DNA from: Ruminococcus sp.
Lineage (GTDB): Bacteria > Bacillota_A > Clostridia > Oscillospirales > Ruminococcaceae
DNA: 64,000 nucleotides
NCBI GenBank assembly: GCA_017480485.1
Contig: JAFVAN010000039.1
Coordinates: 1-64,000, forward strand
Direction of reading: 5' to 3'
Position 1 is the stretch's first letter. Each line of letters opens with the position of its first letter. The notes below the pieces were generated by a model. The model was not told where the DNA came from. It did not search any database and saw only the letters and a list, made by a program, of their open reading frames with translations. Made by a program: the position numbers and the translations under genes. Positions 8,521-18,141 of this stretch are shown here, one piece after another.

Positions 8521-8684
8521 TCTATCTCCTCCAGTTTAGGCTTGTCAGTACAGCTTATGCTGTCATGGGGCTGTTTTAGAAGCGCTGACAGTCAGGTTTA
8601 ATGATATATCACCCATAAAAGCCAGCCAAGCGACTAAATCGCAAAAAATATTTTGTCAAATCACATATTTTTCGCTTAAAGCAC

Positions 8685-8713
8685 TTGAAAAAACTGTGCA
8701 ATTATGATATACT
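8685..8713 (+). promoter_or_regulatory. Sigma-A promoter for the chemoreceptor gene
   Basis: TTGAAA (8685-8690), 17-nt spacer, TATACT (8708-8713). The ribosome site AGGAGG (8733-8738) lies 8 nt before a TTG start. It is a housekeeping-type promoter, not the sigma-28 class usual for motility genes. The remainder of 8521-8684 shows nothing I can assign. Confidence 0.75.
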
Positions 8714-8746
8714 ATATTATATAGTGTACTTTAGGAGGTATGCCCT

Positions 8747-10864
8747 TTGAAAACTATACGTTCAAAACTGATGCTTGCGATGCTCGCTGTATCCTTTGTG
8801 ATTACCATTGTGCTTGCAGTATTCAGTATTTACTACATAAACAAGTCGGTAAAGAACACCCTGAACGAGACAGCGGAGCCCCTTGCGACCCAGGCCGCCA
8901 GAACTCTTGAGCGCGCAGTTGAAAGCTACGGCGACGCATTTTCGTCCTACGTTAAGAACTCTGAGTTCCGCACGAAGGCCACCGACGATGAAAGGCTCGC
9001 CTTCCTGCAAAGCTCCTTCTCTGCCGAGGATTCGGATTACTCCTATGCGCTGTATAATTCGGACGGCTCTATAAGGGACTCCACACCAGGTATCTGCGCG
9101 GACGCTATAACCAAGGAGGATATCTCCTACGCCCTTAACCGCGGCGAGACCGTCTACGGAAATATCGTTACGGTAAAGAACGACATCTATTTTTCGGTCC
9201 TTTCTCCCTACGATCTTGGCTATAAAGAGAAGTATGTTGCGGCAGTTACCATAAAGGCCGACGATCTTAACGCAGTGATCGAGGAGATCAACTTCGGCGA
9301 GAACGGCTTTGCCTATGTTGTAAACTCCGATGGAGACACAGTCCTTCACAAGGAGGTACAGCGTGCAAAGGTTCGATTCAATCCCATCAAGCTTGCAAAG
9401 AGCGACGACACCTATTCCGACTTCGGCGAGTTCCTTTCACAGGCAGTTTCCACGGGTAAAGGCTCAGGCACTTACGACTACGGCGACATCTCCTATATCG
9501 CCGGCTATGCTCCCTGTGATATCATCGGCTCCACACTCGTTATCTCCGCCCCTACCGACGACTTTACAAAGATAAGCCTTTACGCCCTCGAAAAGATATG
9601 CTTCATCGGCATCGGCCTGCTATTCGCAACGATCATAATCTCCATCATCTTTGCAAGAAGCATCTCCAAGCCCATTGTTTCCACCACCAACCGTATCCGC
9701 TCGCTGGCACAGGGCAACCTCACCGACCGTGTTGATGTTTCCTACTCCAAGGACGAGATCGGCGTGCTCTCAGGCTCCCTGGCCGACACGGTAGTAAGAC
9801 TTAGGCAGTACATAAGCCTTATAACCAACGGCCTTACAGAGATACAGGACGGCAACCTGACCTACAGGATGGAGGGCGATTTCAAGGGCGACTTCATCAA
9901 GATAAAGACTACCTTTAATGAGATCCTTGAGTCCCTGACAGAGACCTTTACCTCTATCAACACCTCAGCCGAGCAGGTAAACTCGGGAGCTGTACAGGTA
10001 TCCAATTCCGCTCAGGCCCTTTCTCAGGGCTCAACTCAGCAGGCCAGCGCCATCGAGGAACTGTCCGCTACCCTGAACGACGTAAGCACTCAGGTACAGC
10101 AGAACTCCAAGGACGCTAAGAACGCCTACAGCATCGTTACAGGCAACACCGACGCCATCAACGCCTGCAACGAGGACATGACAAATATGCTCGAGGCCAT
10201 GGAGCAGATATCCTCGTCCTCTTCCGAGATCGCAAATATCATCAAGGTCATCGACGACATAAGCTTCCAGACCAATATCCTTGCCCTTAACGCAGCAGTT
10301 GAGGCTGCAAGAGAGGGCTCCAAGGGCTTCGGCGTTGTTGCCGATGAGGTTAGACGACTTGCCTCCAAGTCGGCAGAGGCCGCCAAGCAGACAGCCGCCC
10401 TTATCGAAAACTCCACCGATGCAGTTACTAAGGGCTCCAAGCTGGCCGAGCAGACTGCCCGCTCGCTTGGCGACATAGTTGAAGGCTCCACTCAGATCCA
10501 GGGCCTCGTAAAGAACATCTCGGACGCTTCGGCACAGCAGGCTGAGGCCATTGTCCAGATCAACACAGGCGTTGACCAGATCTCCGCCGTAGTTGCCACC
10601 AATACTGCAACATCCATCGGCGCCGCCTCTGCAAGCGAGGAGCTCTCGGAGCAGTCTCTGATACTCAAGAACATGATCGCTAAGTTCAGGCTCAACGAAA
10701 ACGATGTTTCCGAACCAATAGAGACACGCAGCAGCGACTCTACCGATGATGACGAGCCCGCAGCCATTGACGACGATGACTTCGACCCCGATTCCTATGT
10801 ACACGGCCAGCAAAACGATGATGACCTTAAAATAGTCATCAACGACGAGGACGACAAGTATTAA
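8747..10864 (+). CDS. Methyl-accepting chemotaxis protein with an extracellular Cache sensor
   Basis: 705 residues. Membrane helices at about 8-30 and 282-304 flank a Cache-type sensor with the pattern [19 protein letters not shown] domain follows ([15 protein letters not shown]) and then the long signalling domain (about 390-670) whose hairpin tip reads [18 protein letters not shown], the CheA/CheW-binding hallmark. The TTG start is chosen because AGGAGG sits 8 nt upstream and the nearby ATG is out of frame. An acidic Asp-rich tail (about 660-705) is unusual. No che or flagellar genes lie nearby, so its partners are elsewhere. Confidence 0.92.
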   Translation: MKTIRSKLMLAMLAVSFVITIVLAVFSIYYINKSVKNTLNETAEPLATQAARTLERAVESYGDAFSSYVKNSEFRTKATDDERLAFLQSSFSAEDSDYSYALYNSDGSIRDSTPGICADAITKEDISYALNRGETVYGNIVTVKNDIYFSVLSPYDLGYKEKYVAAVTIKADDLNAVIEEINFGENGFAYVVNSDGDTVLHKEVQRAKVRFNPIKLAKSDDTYSDFGEFLSQAVSTGKGSGTYDYGDISYIAGYAPCDIIGSTLVISAPTDDFTKISLYALEKICFIGIGLLFATIIISIIFARSISKPIVSTTNRIRSLAQGNLTDRVDVSYSKDEIGVLSGSLADTVVRLRQYISLITNGLTEIQDGNLTYRMEGDFKGDFIKIKTTFNEILESLTETFTSINTSAEQVNSGAVQVSNSAQALSQGSTQQASAIEELSATLNDVSTQVQQNSKDAKNAYSIVTGNTDAINACNEDMTNMLEAMEQISSSSSEIANIIKVIDDISFQTNILALNAAVEAAREGSKGFGVVADEVRRLASKSAEAAKQTAALIENSTDAVTKGSKLAEQTARSLGDIVEGSTQIQGLVKNISDASAQQAEAIVQINTGVDQISAVVATNTATSIGAASASEELSEQSLILKNMIAKFRLNENDVSEPIETRSSDSTDDDEPAAIDDDDFDPDSYVHGQQNDDDLKIVINDEDDKY

Positions 10865-10885
10865 GCAAGATATTGCAAAAAATGA

Positions 10886-10914
10886 ACGGGTGCCCGCCCG
10901 ACAGCGGCACCCGT
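10886..10914 (+). terminator. Stem-loop between the chemoreceptor and pfkA
   Basis: ACGGGTGCC (10886-10894) pairs perfectly with GGCACCCGT (10906-10914). No U-run follows, so it may be an RNA-stability or partial-termination element rather than a full terminator. Confidence 0.5.
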
Positions 10915-10935
10915 ATATTATAGGAGGTATTAACA

Positions 10936-12015
10936 ATGAAAAGACGTATCGGCATACTCACAAGCGGCGGCGACTGCCCGGGACTTAACGCGACCATCAG
11001 AGGCGTTGCGAAGGCCTGCTATGAGCGCTTCGGCGAGGACGTTGAGATAGTCGGCATACAGAACGGCTACTACGGTCTCATCAACAATATGTGCAAGGAG
11101 ATGAAGCAGTCTGATTTCTCAGGCATCCTCACCCAGGGCGGCACTATCTTTGGTACAAAGAGAACGCCCTTCAAGATGATGAAGGTCGTCGAGGAGGATA
11201 ATGTTGACAAGGTAAAGTCTATGAAGCAGACCTACAAAAAGCAGAAGCTGGACTGCCTGCTGACCCTTGGCGGAAACGGCACTCACAAGACCGCCAACCT
11301 GCTGAGCGAGGAGGGCCTGAATGTTATCGGCCTGCCAAAGACCATTGATAACGACATCTGGGGCACCTCCGTTACCTTCGGCTTCCACACCGCTGTTGAC
11401 ATTGCGACAGACGTTATCGACCGCCTGCACACCACCGCCACCAGTCACGGACGTATCCTTGTTGTAGAGATAATGGGCAATAAGGCAGGCTGGCTGACAC
11501 TTTATTCGGGTATTGCCGGCGGCGCAGATATGATAGTTATCCCCGAGATACCCTACGACATCGACAAGCTCTCCGAGGCCTGCGTAAAGCGCGCCGAGAG
11601 CGGCAAGGGTTTCTCTATTCTGGCTGTTGCCGAGGGTGCATTTGATATCAACGAGGCCAAGATGAAGAAGAAGGAGCGCGCCAAGAGCCGCGCCGAGGCA
11701 GGTATCACCACCGCCTCCAACCGCATTGCAAAGCAGATCGAGGCCGCCACAGGCTGTGAGACAAGAGTATGCGTTCCCGGACATATGCTCCGCGGCGGCA
11801 GCCCTTCGGCCTATGACAGAGTGCTGGCAACAAAGTTCGGCGTTTATGCAGCAGAGCTCATCGCTCAGGACAAATACGGCCTGGCGGTCGCCATGGTAAA
11901 TGACACCGTTACAGCCAACAAGCTCATAGACGTTGCTGGAAAGACCAAGTTCGTTCCCGCCGATGACCAGATGGTCCAGACTGCAAAGGCCATCGGCATC
12001 TCCTTCGGCGATTGA
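10936..12015 (+). CDS. pfkA: 6-phosphofructokinase, mixed-substrate group
   Basis: 359 residues. It phosphorylates fructose 6-phosphate to the 1,6-bisphosphate in glycolysis. Visible motifs are GGDCPGLNA (N-terminal phosphoryl-donor loop), LGGNGTHKTA, PKTIDNDIWGT with the catalytic Asp, MGNKAGWLTL and the substrate loop near PGHMLRGGSPS. The Gly in GGNGT, where PPi enzymes carry Asp, points to ATP, while the Lys of PKTIDND is the residue seen in PPi-type and group III enzymes. Donor specificity is therefore not settled. TAGGAGG precedes the ATG. A strong terminator follows. Confidence 0.92.
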   Translation: MKRRIGILTSGGDCPGLNATIRGVAKACYERFGEDVEIVGIQNGYYGLINNMCKEMKQSDFSGILTQGGTIFGTKRTPFKMMKVVEEDNVDKVKSMKQTYKKQKLDCLLTLGGNGTHKTANLLSEEGLNVIGLPKTIDNDIWGTSVTFGFHTAVDIATDVIDRLHTTATSHGRILVVEIMGNKAGWLTLYSGIAGGADMIVIPEIPYDIDKLSEACVKRAESGKGFSILAVAEGAFDINEAKMKKKERAKSRAEAGITTASNRIAKQIEAATGCETRVCVPGHMLRGGSPSAYDRVLATKFGVYAAELIAQDKYGLAVAMVNDTVTANKLIDVAGKTKFVPADDQMVQTAKAIGISFGD

Positions 12016-12029
12016 TATCTACACTATAC

Positions 12030-12068
12030 AAAACCCCCGTCCACGGCGCAGGCTGTGGGCGGGGTTTT
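12030..12068. terminator. Terminator after pfkA
   Basis: AAAACCCC-C-GTCCAC pairs with GTGGGC-GGGGTTTT around a short loop and is followed by ATTATA. It lies between convergent genes. Confidence 0.85.
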
Positions 12069-12134
12069 ATTATAAAAGATCATCTATTGCAAGCTTAACA
12101 TTTTTGATAATATCATCTTCGTCTTACAACGCAA

Positions 12135-14348
12135 TTACGCGGATGCTGGCTCGGGAGGCTCTTGTTTCTTCTTTTTCTTCTGCTTTTGTATCAGCTGCTT
12201 GTATACAAGCTTATAGTGCTCGTAAGCAGAGGCGAACTCCCCGTCATCAAGAGGCACAAGGCCGAAGGTGGTCTTCTCAAAGAGCTTGCCTATCGGTGAC
12301 ACATCCACGCCCGCCGGCTCTGAAGCAAGCTTGATGATCATATCCACGGTATAGGCCGAAAGGTCAGTCTCGGTTCGGACTGAAAGGTGCTTCACAGTTC
12401 TGAGATAGAGCCTTGTGATGCGCTCATCTCCCTTTATAAAATGCATCCTGATGCGGAATATGCGCTCGATGATGCGGTCAAGCAGGATAATGAATACCAC
12501 AAAGAGAACGACCGCTAAGAAAATAACTATCCTGCTGAAATACTGGAAAACCGAACCTAAGGAAACGCCGTTGCCTGCTGTGTTGATGTTCATATAGCCC
12601 TCGACAGTGGGGTCAAAGGTAAGCCATCCAGCGCCGGGTATAAATACCTCTACATAGGCATGAGCGTGAGCGTCGCGGACGATAAACGAATCATCCTCGT
12701 CCCGCTCGTAGGCCACAAAGCCCTCTACATACCTTGCGGGTAACCCAACGATCCTGGCCATAAGCGCCATTGAGGTGGCATAGCTGGTGCAGGAGCCAGT
12801 CTTGCTTTCAAAGAGGAAATAATCTATAGATGTATCCGAAGGAGAATATTCAAGGTCATAGATGTAATTGTTCAGCTCGAAATAGTCCGAGAGAGCTCTC
12901 GCCTTTTCGTAGTCAGAAGTGCAGTCCTTGGTTATCTCATAGGCCAGGTCCTTCATCCTCTCCGAATACTCGACGTCGCCTGTATAGTTGGCAAGAGCAG
13001 TTTCATACTGCTCTATCAGGGGTTTGCTTTCCTCTATTCCAAGGCGGCTTGCCCGCTTTAGGCTGTCGTAATACTCCTGACCGGTGAGGCCCAGAGATTC
13101 TGCCAGTCGGTGTACCTCCACATCCTCCGGGAAGAAATATACAGTGTAGTCGTAGTCCCTGTTTGTATTGGAGTCACCGATGCTCGTTTCACCATCACCG
13201 TAGGTGTAGTAGCCGTCGGAGCCTGCGTTGGAGTAATCACGTCCAATGACACCAGATGGTACAGGAACATACACTCCGCGGAAATCATCGTCGTAAACGC
13301 GGAACTCCCTAAGCTGAGTGTCTGGGATCGTGAGGCTCTGGACAGCACTGCTATCTTCACCAAAGGCGCCCGAGTCTATAACGGCTTTAAGCTCTCTGTA
13401 ATAGTCGTCCCTATTGATGCTGACCTTTCTGTAATAATTGTAGTCAGAGAACTTTACCGAGCCGTAATCCGTCGTCCACTGGTCCTTCTCGAAGGTGTCG
13501 TAGGCCTGACGTTTCAGGTAGAAGACCTCCTGATCGTCGTTGGTCTCGCAGTAAAAGATTATCTCGTTGGTATAGCTGGCGCCGTAACGGGGCGAGGATG
13601 TTCGGCTGTAGCCGGAATAATCGGAAGAGCTTCCTCGGTTGTTGACAACTACATCAAAGGCATGAGAATCCCGCTCCAGCACAGACTTAGCCTCGGGCAG
13701 CGGGATAAGCATACAGATAGCGCCCGCAAGAGAGGCAAAGAGCGCCAGCGAAACATAGTAGGCCATATCGTGCACAGCCTTGATGCCATCGGAGATATTT
13801 TGCTGCTGGCGGCTGTGTACTACTATCGCCAGGAAAAGGGTGATTATCAGCGTAACCTGGAAAGCAGACATACTGTCGGCACGCTTGGCATAGATAACAA
13901 AGGGGAAAAGCAGACACATCATCAGCCCAAGGCTGCGGAAGCGGATCTGGGTGAAATAATAGAGTATGGAGATAATGAAGAATCCGCCAAAAAGAAACAG
14001 CGCCAGAAAATATTCATAAACAAAGCCCGTATCCACTCGCTGCAGGTAGAACCAGTCGGTAGGTATGACACCCGTGGACCGCCAGCCTCCAACCATTATG
14101 TTGGATGAAAGATAGGAAATGCCGACAAGCATGGCAATGTAAATCAGTGGGCCAAGGAACTTATGCTTTTTCAGCTGATCGAACAGCAAAAAGAGGCCCA
14201 CGGCCGCGACCGCGAACAGCAGTGTATAAAGGGCCGCCTGCTCGTAAAAGTAGCGGTCGATTATCATGTTCGCGATAACGCAGCCGAGCGCTATCGTTAG
14301 CGTATATCGGCTAAACAGCTCTTTAAGCTTTTCCTTCATCTTTTCCAT
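12135..14348 (-). CDS. Membrane transglutaminase-like protein
   Basis: 737 residues from the chosen ATG at 14348, which lies 13 nt after the DUF58 stop; a longer frame would overlap DUF58. The N-terminal half has about six to seven membrane helices. An external region carries the transglutaminase-like core with the Cys-His-Asp triad in KTGSCTSYATSMALMAR, DAHAHAYVEVF and WLTFDPT. One further helix (about 600-625) and a cytoplasmic tail ending in Lys-rich sequence follow. It is the last gene of a MoxR-DUF58-transglutaminase operon, a widespread set of unknown but probably envelope-linked function. Confidence 0.87.
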   Translation of the reverse strand: MEKMKEKLKELFSRYTLTIALGCVIANMIIDRYFYEQAALYTLLFAVAAVGLFLLFDQLKKHKFLGPLIYIAMLVGISYLSSNIMVGGWRSTGVIPTDWFYLQRVDTGFVYEYFLALFLFGGFFIISILYYFTQIRFRSLGLMMCLLFPFVIYAKRADSMSAFQVTLIITLFLAIVVHSRQQQNISDGIKAVHDMAYYVSLALFASLAGAICMLIPLPEAKSVLERDSHAFDVVVNNRGSSSDYSGYSRTSSPRYGASYTNEIIFYCETNDDQEVFYLKRQAYDTFEKDQWTTDYGSVKFSDYNYYRKVSINRDDYYRELKAVIDSGAFGEDSSAVQSLTIPDTQLREFRVYDDDFRGVYVPVPSGVIGRDYSNAGSDGYYTYGDGETSIGDSNTNRDYDYTVYFFPEDVEVHRLAESLGLTGQEYYDSLKRASRLGIEESKPLIEQYETALANYTGDVEYSERMKDLAYEITKDCTSDYEKARALSDYFELNNYIYDLEYSPSDTSIDYFLFESKTGSCTSYATSMALMARIVGLPARYVEGFVAYERDEDDSFIVRDAHAHAYVEVFIPGAGWLTFDPTVEGYMNINTAGNGVSLGSVFQYFSRIVIFLAVVLFVVFIILLDRIIERIFRIRMHFIKGDERITRLYLRTVKHLSVRTETDLSAYTVDMIIKLASEPAGVDVSPIGKLFEKTTFGLVPLDDGEFASAYEHYKLVYKQLIQKQKKKKKQEPPEPASA

Positions 14349-14361
14349 AGTGTTCTTCTTA

Positions 14362-15519
14362 TCAGTTAAGTTTCTTGAATTCAAAATCTGCGGAGCAGGT
14401 CCAGAGGCTGCCCGCCGAGGAGTTGAAGCCGCTGTCCTCTGCCACAACGACAGTCACAGAGGGAATAGAGAAGAGCTCTGCGGCTAGAGCGTTCTGCGAG
14501 GCATCAATGGATGTAAAGCAGATAGAAGCTCCCTTCATTGCCTCCTTTGGAAGGCGATCGGGAGGCAGCACCGGCTTGTAGGAAGCAAGGCGCTCGGCCA
14601 GCTGCATAACATCTCCTGCCGTTTTCAGCGGAACGGCGTTCCACAGGTCATCGGCATAGTAATACAAGTCGCTCTCGAGGCCCTGTGAGGCAAGCATCAG
14701 CAGCATCGCAAGGCAGCCCTCTATCATTATATCTGCATTCTTATAGCTATAGGTGCTCATATCCGAAAGCGTTGGACAGTCGAGGACAAATACCTGACTT
14801 GTAACAGAAAGCTTTTCATCGAGCCTGACCATATAGATATTGCGCTTCGAGGAAAGCTTCCAGTTTATCTTTTTCAAAGGATCTCCGAGGGTATAGACCC
14901 TGTGCTCATAGCCGGGCATACCCGTTTGTCCCAAAGCGGTCTCAGAGGTCTCTTCCTCGGAATCATCGAATCCCACGGCGTCGGCGGCGGTCTTGATTAC
15001 CTCCATCTGAGTTCCTGTATCGGGGACTCTGGGCATAATTTTAAGCTCGATGGGCTCGATGCCCTCAAGGCTTATCTTCGACTGGTGGGAAAGGCCCAGC
15101 AGGTCGGCGATCTCAAAGCGGGTTATGCTGATGTTTGAAAGGCCCGAATAAACAGCCCGAAAGCTTATTGAAACAGTGTCGTTCTGCTTGTTGGGGGCAA
15201 GGGCAAAGCGAAGGCCCTTGTTGTCAACGGGCTCGAGCTGCGGCGAGGCGCCCAGCTCTATCTCCAGCATTGGCGAAGGAAAGCGGGTGTGCTTCTCTAC
15301 CCTGATGTGGACATCCACGGTGTCGCCCTTCGAGAGAAAGGTGCTGCTGCAGGTCATTGTGACGGTGATCCTCTTTTTCAGATACAGCCGCAGAAAGACC
15401 GAGAGCACGAAGGCCACAACAAGGATCAGTCCTATCAGTATGCCCGCTCTGGCGTTTATCATTATCGCCATCACCACCGCGATGGCAATACAGCCTAAAT
15501 AGCCGATAATACTTTTCAT
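14362..15519 (-). CDS. DUF58 domain membrane protein
   Basis: 385 residues. Two close N-terminal membrane helices (about 3-45) precede a beta-rich segment and the DUF58 core with VYTLGDPLKKINWKLSSKR, the family signature, at about 210-230. The C-terminal part resembles a von Willebrand A-like fold lacking an obvious MIDAS motif. The ATG overlaps the MoxR stop by 1 nt (TAATG), indicating translational coupling. It probably cooperates with the MoxR ATPase. Confidence 0.88.
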   Translation of the reverse strand: MKSIIGYLGCIAIAVVMAIMINARAGILIGLILVVAFVLSVFLRLYLKKRITVTMTCSSTFLSKGDTVDVHIRVEKHTRFPSPMLEIELGASPQLEPVDNKGLRFALAPNKQNDTVSISFRAVYSGLSNISITRFEIADLLGLSHQSKISLEGIEPIELKIMPRVPDTGTQMEVIKTAADAVGFDDSEEETSETALGQTGMPGYEHRVYTLGDPLKKINWKLSSKRNIYMVRLDEKLSVTSQVFVLDCPTLSDMSTYSYKNADIMIEGCLAMLLMLASQGLESDLYYYADDLWNAVPLKTAGDVMQLAERLASYKPVLPPDRLPKEAMKGASICFTSIDASQNALAAELFSIPSVTVVVAEDSGFNSSAGSLWTCSADFEFKKLN

Positions 15520-16463
15520 TAGTTGATACCGTTCTCTGTTGGAGCCTCGACGTTCAGTGCGATCTGCTCGAGGGCCTCCTCGTTGGATGCGAAAACCGAC
15601 TTGCCCTTGGGCGAAAGGATCATCCTGTGGGCGAGAACGCTCACCATGACATCCTTGACGTCATCGGGAACAACGTAGCTTCTGCCCTTAACATAGGCAT
15701 AGGCCTTCGAGGCCTTTAACAGAGCTATGCTGCCTCGGGGCGAAACGCCAAGCCTGATAAAATCAGAATTCCTCGTGGCAGTAACGAGCCTGATTATATA
15801 ATCCTTGATAGCCGGAACGGCGTTTACCTTTGCGGCCTCGGCTATCATTTCGTTTACATCCTCTATGGTCATAACGGAGTCTATGGAGGTTATTTCCTCG
15901 GCGCCCGATTCTGCGCGGTCAATGATCTCCAGCTCCTCCTGCATGGTGGGGTAGCCCATAGAGATCTTCATCAGGAATCTGTCCATCTGGGCCTCGGGAA
16001 GATGGTAGGTGCCGTAGGTCTCAACGGGGTTCTGAGTAGCAAGCACCATAAAGGGCGCAGGCAGGTCGAAGGTCTTTCCGTCCAGAGATATCTGATGCTC
16101 CTCCATTACCTCCAGCAGGCTGGACTGTGACTTAGGCGAGGCGCGGTTGATCTCGTCAGCCAGCATAAAATTGCACATTGCAGCGCCCTGCTTATATTCA
16201 AGCTGTCTTGTTTCGGGGTTTATCATCGAAAAGCCAACGATGTCCGAGGGCATGATATCGGGAGTGAGCTGGATACGATTGAACCGACCTTCCACCGACT
16301 TTGCGATGGCAGAGACAAGCTTGGTCTTGCCCACACCGGGAACGTCCTCGATAAGCACATGGCCGCCGCAGAGCATAGCCGCCAAGACCTTCTCGATAGA
16401 CGGTCTTTTGCCCACGATGATCTTTTCGATATTATTTATAAGAAGTTCGATCTTATTTGCCAT
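15519..16463 (-). CDS. MoxR-family AAA+ ATPase
   Basis: 314 residues, the normal size. Motifs in order: Walker A region EDVPGVGKTKL (about 39-49), Walker B FMLADEINRA, sensor 1 ATQNPVE, arginine-finger region MDRFLMK and sensor 2 near LGVSPRGSIAL. It is a cytoplasmic chaperone-like ATPase, first gene of the operon with DUF58 and transglutaminase partners. GGGAGG lies 8 nt before the ATG. Confidence 0.95.
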   Translation of the reverse strand: MANKIELLINNIEKIIVGKRPSIEKVLAAMLCGGHVLIEDVPGVGKTKLVSAIAKSVEGRFNRIQLTPDIMPSDIVGFSMINPETRQLEYKQGAAMCNFMLADEINRASPKSQSSLLEVMEEHQISLDGKTFDLPAPFMVLATQNPVETYGTYHLPEAQMDRFLMKISMGYPTMQEELEIIDRAESGAEEITSIDSVMTIEDVNEMIAEAAKVNAVPAIKDYIIRLVTATRNSDFIRLGVSPRGSIALLKASKAYAYVKGRSYVVPDDVKDVMVSVLAHRMILSPKGKSVFASNEEALEQIALNVEAPTENGIN

Positions 16464-16541
16464 TGGCGGTTCCTCCCAAAATGCAGCTTGCCGCAGCCTT
16501 TCCGGCGGTGCTGCTTTTCCGACATATTTTTCTACACTCTA

Positions 16542-16570
16542 ATTATACTATATATTGAGGCTAATGTCAA
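16542..16570 (-). promoter_or_regulatory. Consensus sigma-A promoter for the MoxR operon
   Basis: On the minus strand, TTGACA (16570-16565), 17-nt spacer, TATAAT (16547-16542), a full consensus match. The leader of about 70 nt can fold GCAGC/GCTGC around GCC/GGC. Confidence 0.85.
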
Positions 16571-16613
16571 ATACTAATCATTTATAGAGCAATAACTTTC
16601 AGTAATAGCAAAA

Positions 16614-16633
16614 GCCCCCGCCGCAGCGGGGGC
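16614..16633 (-). terminator. Terminator of the glycogen operon
   Basis: GCCCCCGC and GCGGGGGC pair around a CGCA loop just after glgA, with TTTTGCT following on the minus strand. Confidence 0.85.
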
Positions 16634-16646
16634 AATGTTATTGATC

Positions 16647-18059
16647 TTAATGGATATCGCTGTAAAGCCCGATATAGAGCTGAGCGGAACGCTTCCAGCT
16701 GAAATCCTCCTTCATTGCGAGGTCGACCAGCTTCTTCCAGCGCTTCTTGTCGTCGTAATATACTCTTGCTCTTGTGCAGGCATCGAGCATATCATGAGCG
16801 TTGTAGGTCTTGAAGGTAAAGCCGTTGCCGCCTTCGTCGCCTGCGTCGTGGATAGAATCCCTGAGGCCGCCTGTCTCGCGGACTATCGGGATGGTGCCAT
16901 AGCGGAGAGCTATCATCTGGGCGAGGCCGCAGGGCTCGCTCTGAGAAGGCATCAGGAACATATCAGCGCCCGCATAGATCCTCTTGGAAAGCGCGGGAAC
17001 AAAGCCCAGAGTAAGGCCAACTCTATCGGGATAGCGGTAATGCATCTCGCTGAAGAAGTCCTCATAGATCTTCTCGCCGGAGCCTAAGATGGCGAACTTA
17101 TAGCCCAGTCTGATTATATCCTCGAAAACATACTTGATGAGATCCAGGCCCTTGTGAGAAACGAAGCGAGTTACGATGCCGATGATAGGCTCGTCTCCGG
17201 GAGCCATTCCAAGCTCCTCTAGCAGCTTCTGCTTGCAGACAGCCTTGCCTGCCTTGCTCTTCACCGAGTAATTCTTGGGGATATTGGGGTCGGTGGCGGG
17301 GTTGTAGACATTCTGGTCGATGCCGTTAAGGAAGCCGCAGAGCTTATACTGCTTGTGGACGAGTATCCTGTCCAGACCGTGAGAATACCAGGGGTCCAGT
17401 ATCTCCCATGCGTAGCTTGGAGAAACGGTAGTGACCTTGTCAGAGACCTCTATGGCGGCCTTCATAAAGTTTACATCGCCGTCATAAGAAAGCAGGTCGG
17501 TATGATAGAGCGGTATGCCCATAAGATCGTTGATGAGCTCGAGGCCGTACTGGCCCTGATACTGGATATTATGGATGGTGAACACCGTCTTTATATCCTC
17601 GTAGCCCGACTGATAGCGATAGAAGATATCATAGTAAACGGGAACGAGGGCAGTCTGCCAGTCATTAGCGTTGATAACGTTGGGCTTGAAATCGATATAA
17701 TGCAGCAGCTCAAGCACAGCGCGGGAGAAGAAGATAAATCTCTCGGCATCATCATAGAAGCCGTAGAGGCCGTTTCTTGCAAAGTAATACTCGTTATCCA
17801 GCAGGTAGTAGGTAACGCCGTTCTGCTGGCCAACGAACACGCCGCAATACTGGTTTCTCCATGCAACGGGAACGGTGAAATTGGTCAGATAGGTAAGCTC
17901 GTCCTTCAGCTCCTGCTTGATCTGGCTGTAATACGGGATAACGACGCGGCAATCATGGCCCTCGGCGTTGATAGCCGCAGGCAGCGAGCCCGCAACGTCC
18001 GCAAGTCCGCCCGACGCGGCATAAGGCAGAGCCTCGCTTGCTGTATAGAGTATGTTCAT
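16647..18059 (-). CDS. glgA: Glycogen synthase (ADP-glucose type)
   Basis: 470 residues from the ATG at 18059, chosen because AGAAGG sits 7 nt upstream; two earlier in-frame ATGs lack spacing. It elongates alpha-1,4-glucan from ADP-glucose (GT5). The N-terminal loop reads ALPYAASGGLADV, so the lysine of the classical KxGGL motif is Ala here, a substitution worth noting. C-terminal motifs SQSEPCGLAQ and RETGGLRDSI fit the family. It is the last gene of the glgB-glgC-glgD-glgA operon. Confidence 0.93.
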   Translation of the reverse strand: MNILYTASEALPYAASGGLADVAGSLPAAINAEGHDCRVVIPYYSQIKQELKDELTYLTNFTVPVAWRNQYCGVFVGQQNGVTYYLLDNEYYFARNGLYGFYDDAERFIFFSRAVLELLHYIDFKPNVINANDWQTALVPVYYDIFYRYQSGYEDIKTVFTIHNIQYQGQYGLELINDLMGIPLYHTDLLSYDGDVNFMKAAIEVSDKVTTVSPSYAWEILDPWYSHGLDRILVHKQYKLCGFLNGIDQNVYNPATDPNIPKNYSVKSKAGKAVCKQKLLEELGMAPGDEPIIGIVTRFVSHKGLDLIKYVFEDIIRLGYKFAILGSGEKIYEDFFSEMHYRYPDRVGLTLGFVPALSKRIYAGADMFLMPSQSEPCGLAQMIALRYGTIPIVRETGGLRDSIHDAGDEGGNGFTFKTYNAHDMLDACTRARVYYDDKKRWKKLVDLAMKEDFSWKRSAQLYIGLYSDIH

Positions 18060-18141
18060 TCTCATACCTTCTTTCATTTTAAGAATATAGATATTCTATT
18101 TAAGGGAAGCCGCCCTGCGGCAGCTCCCCTGCTATAGATGC

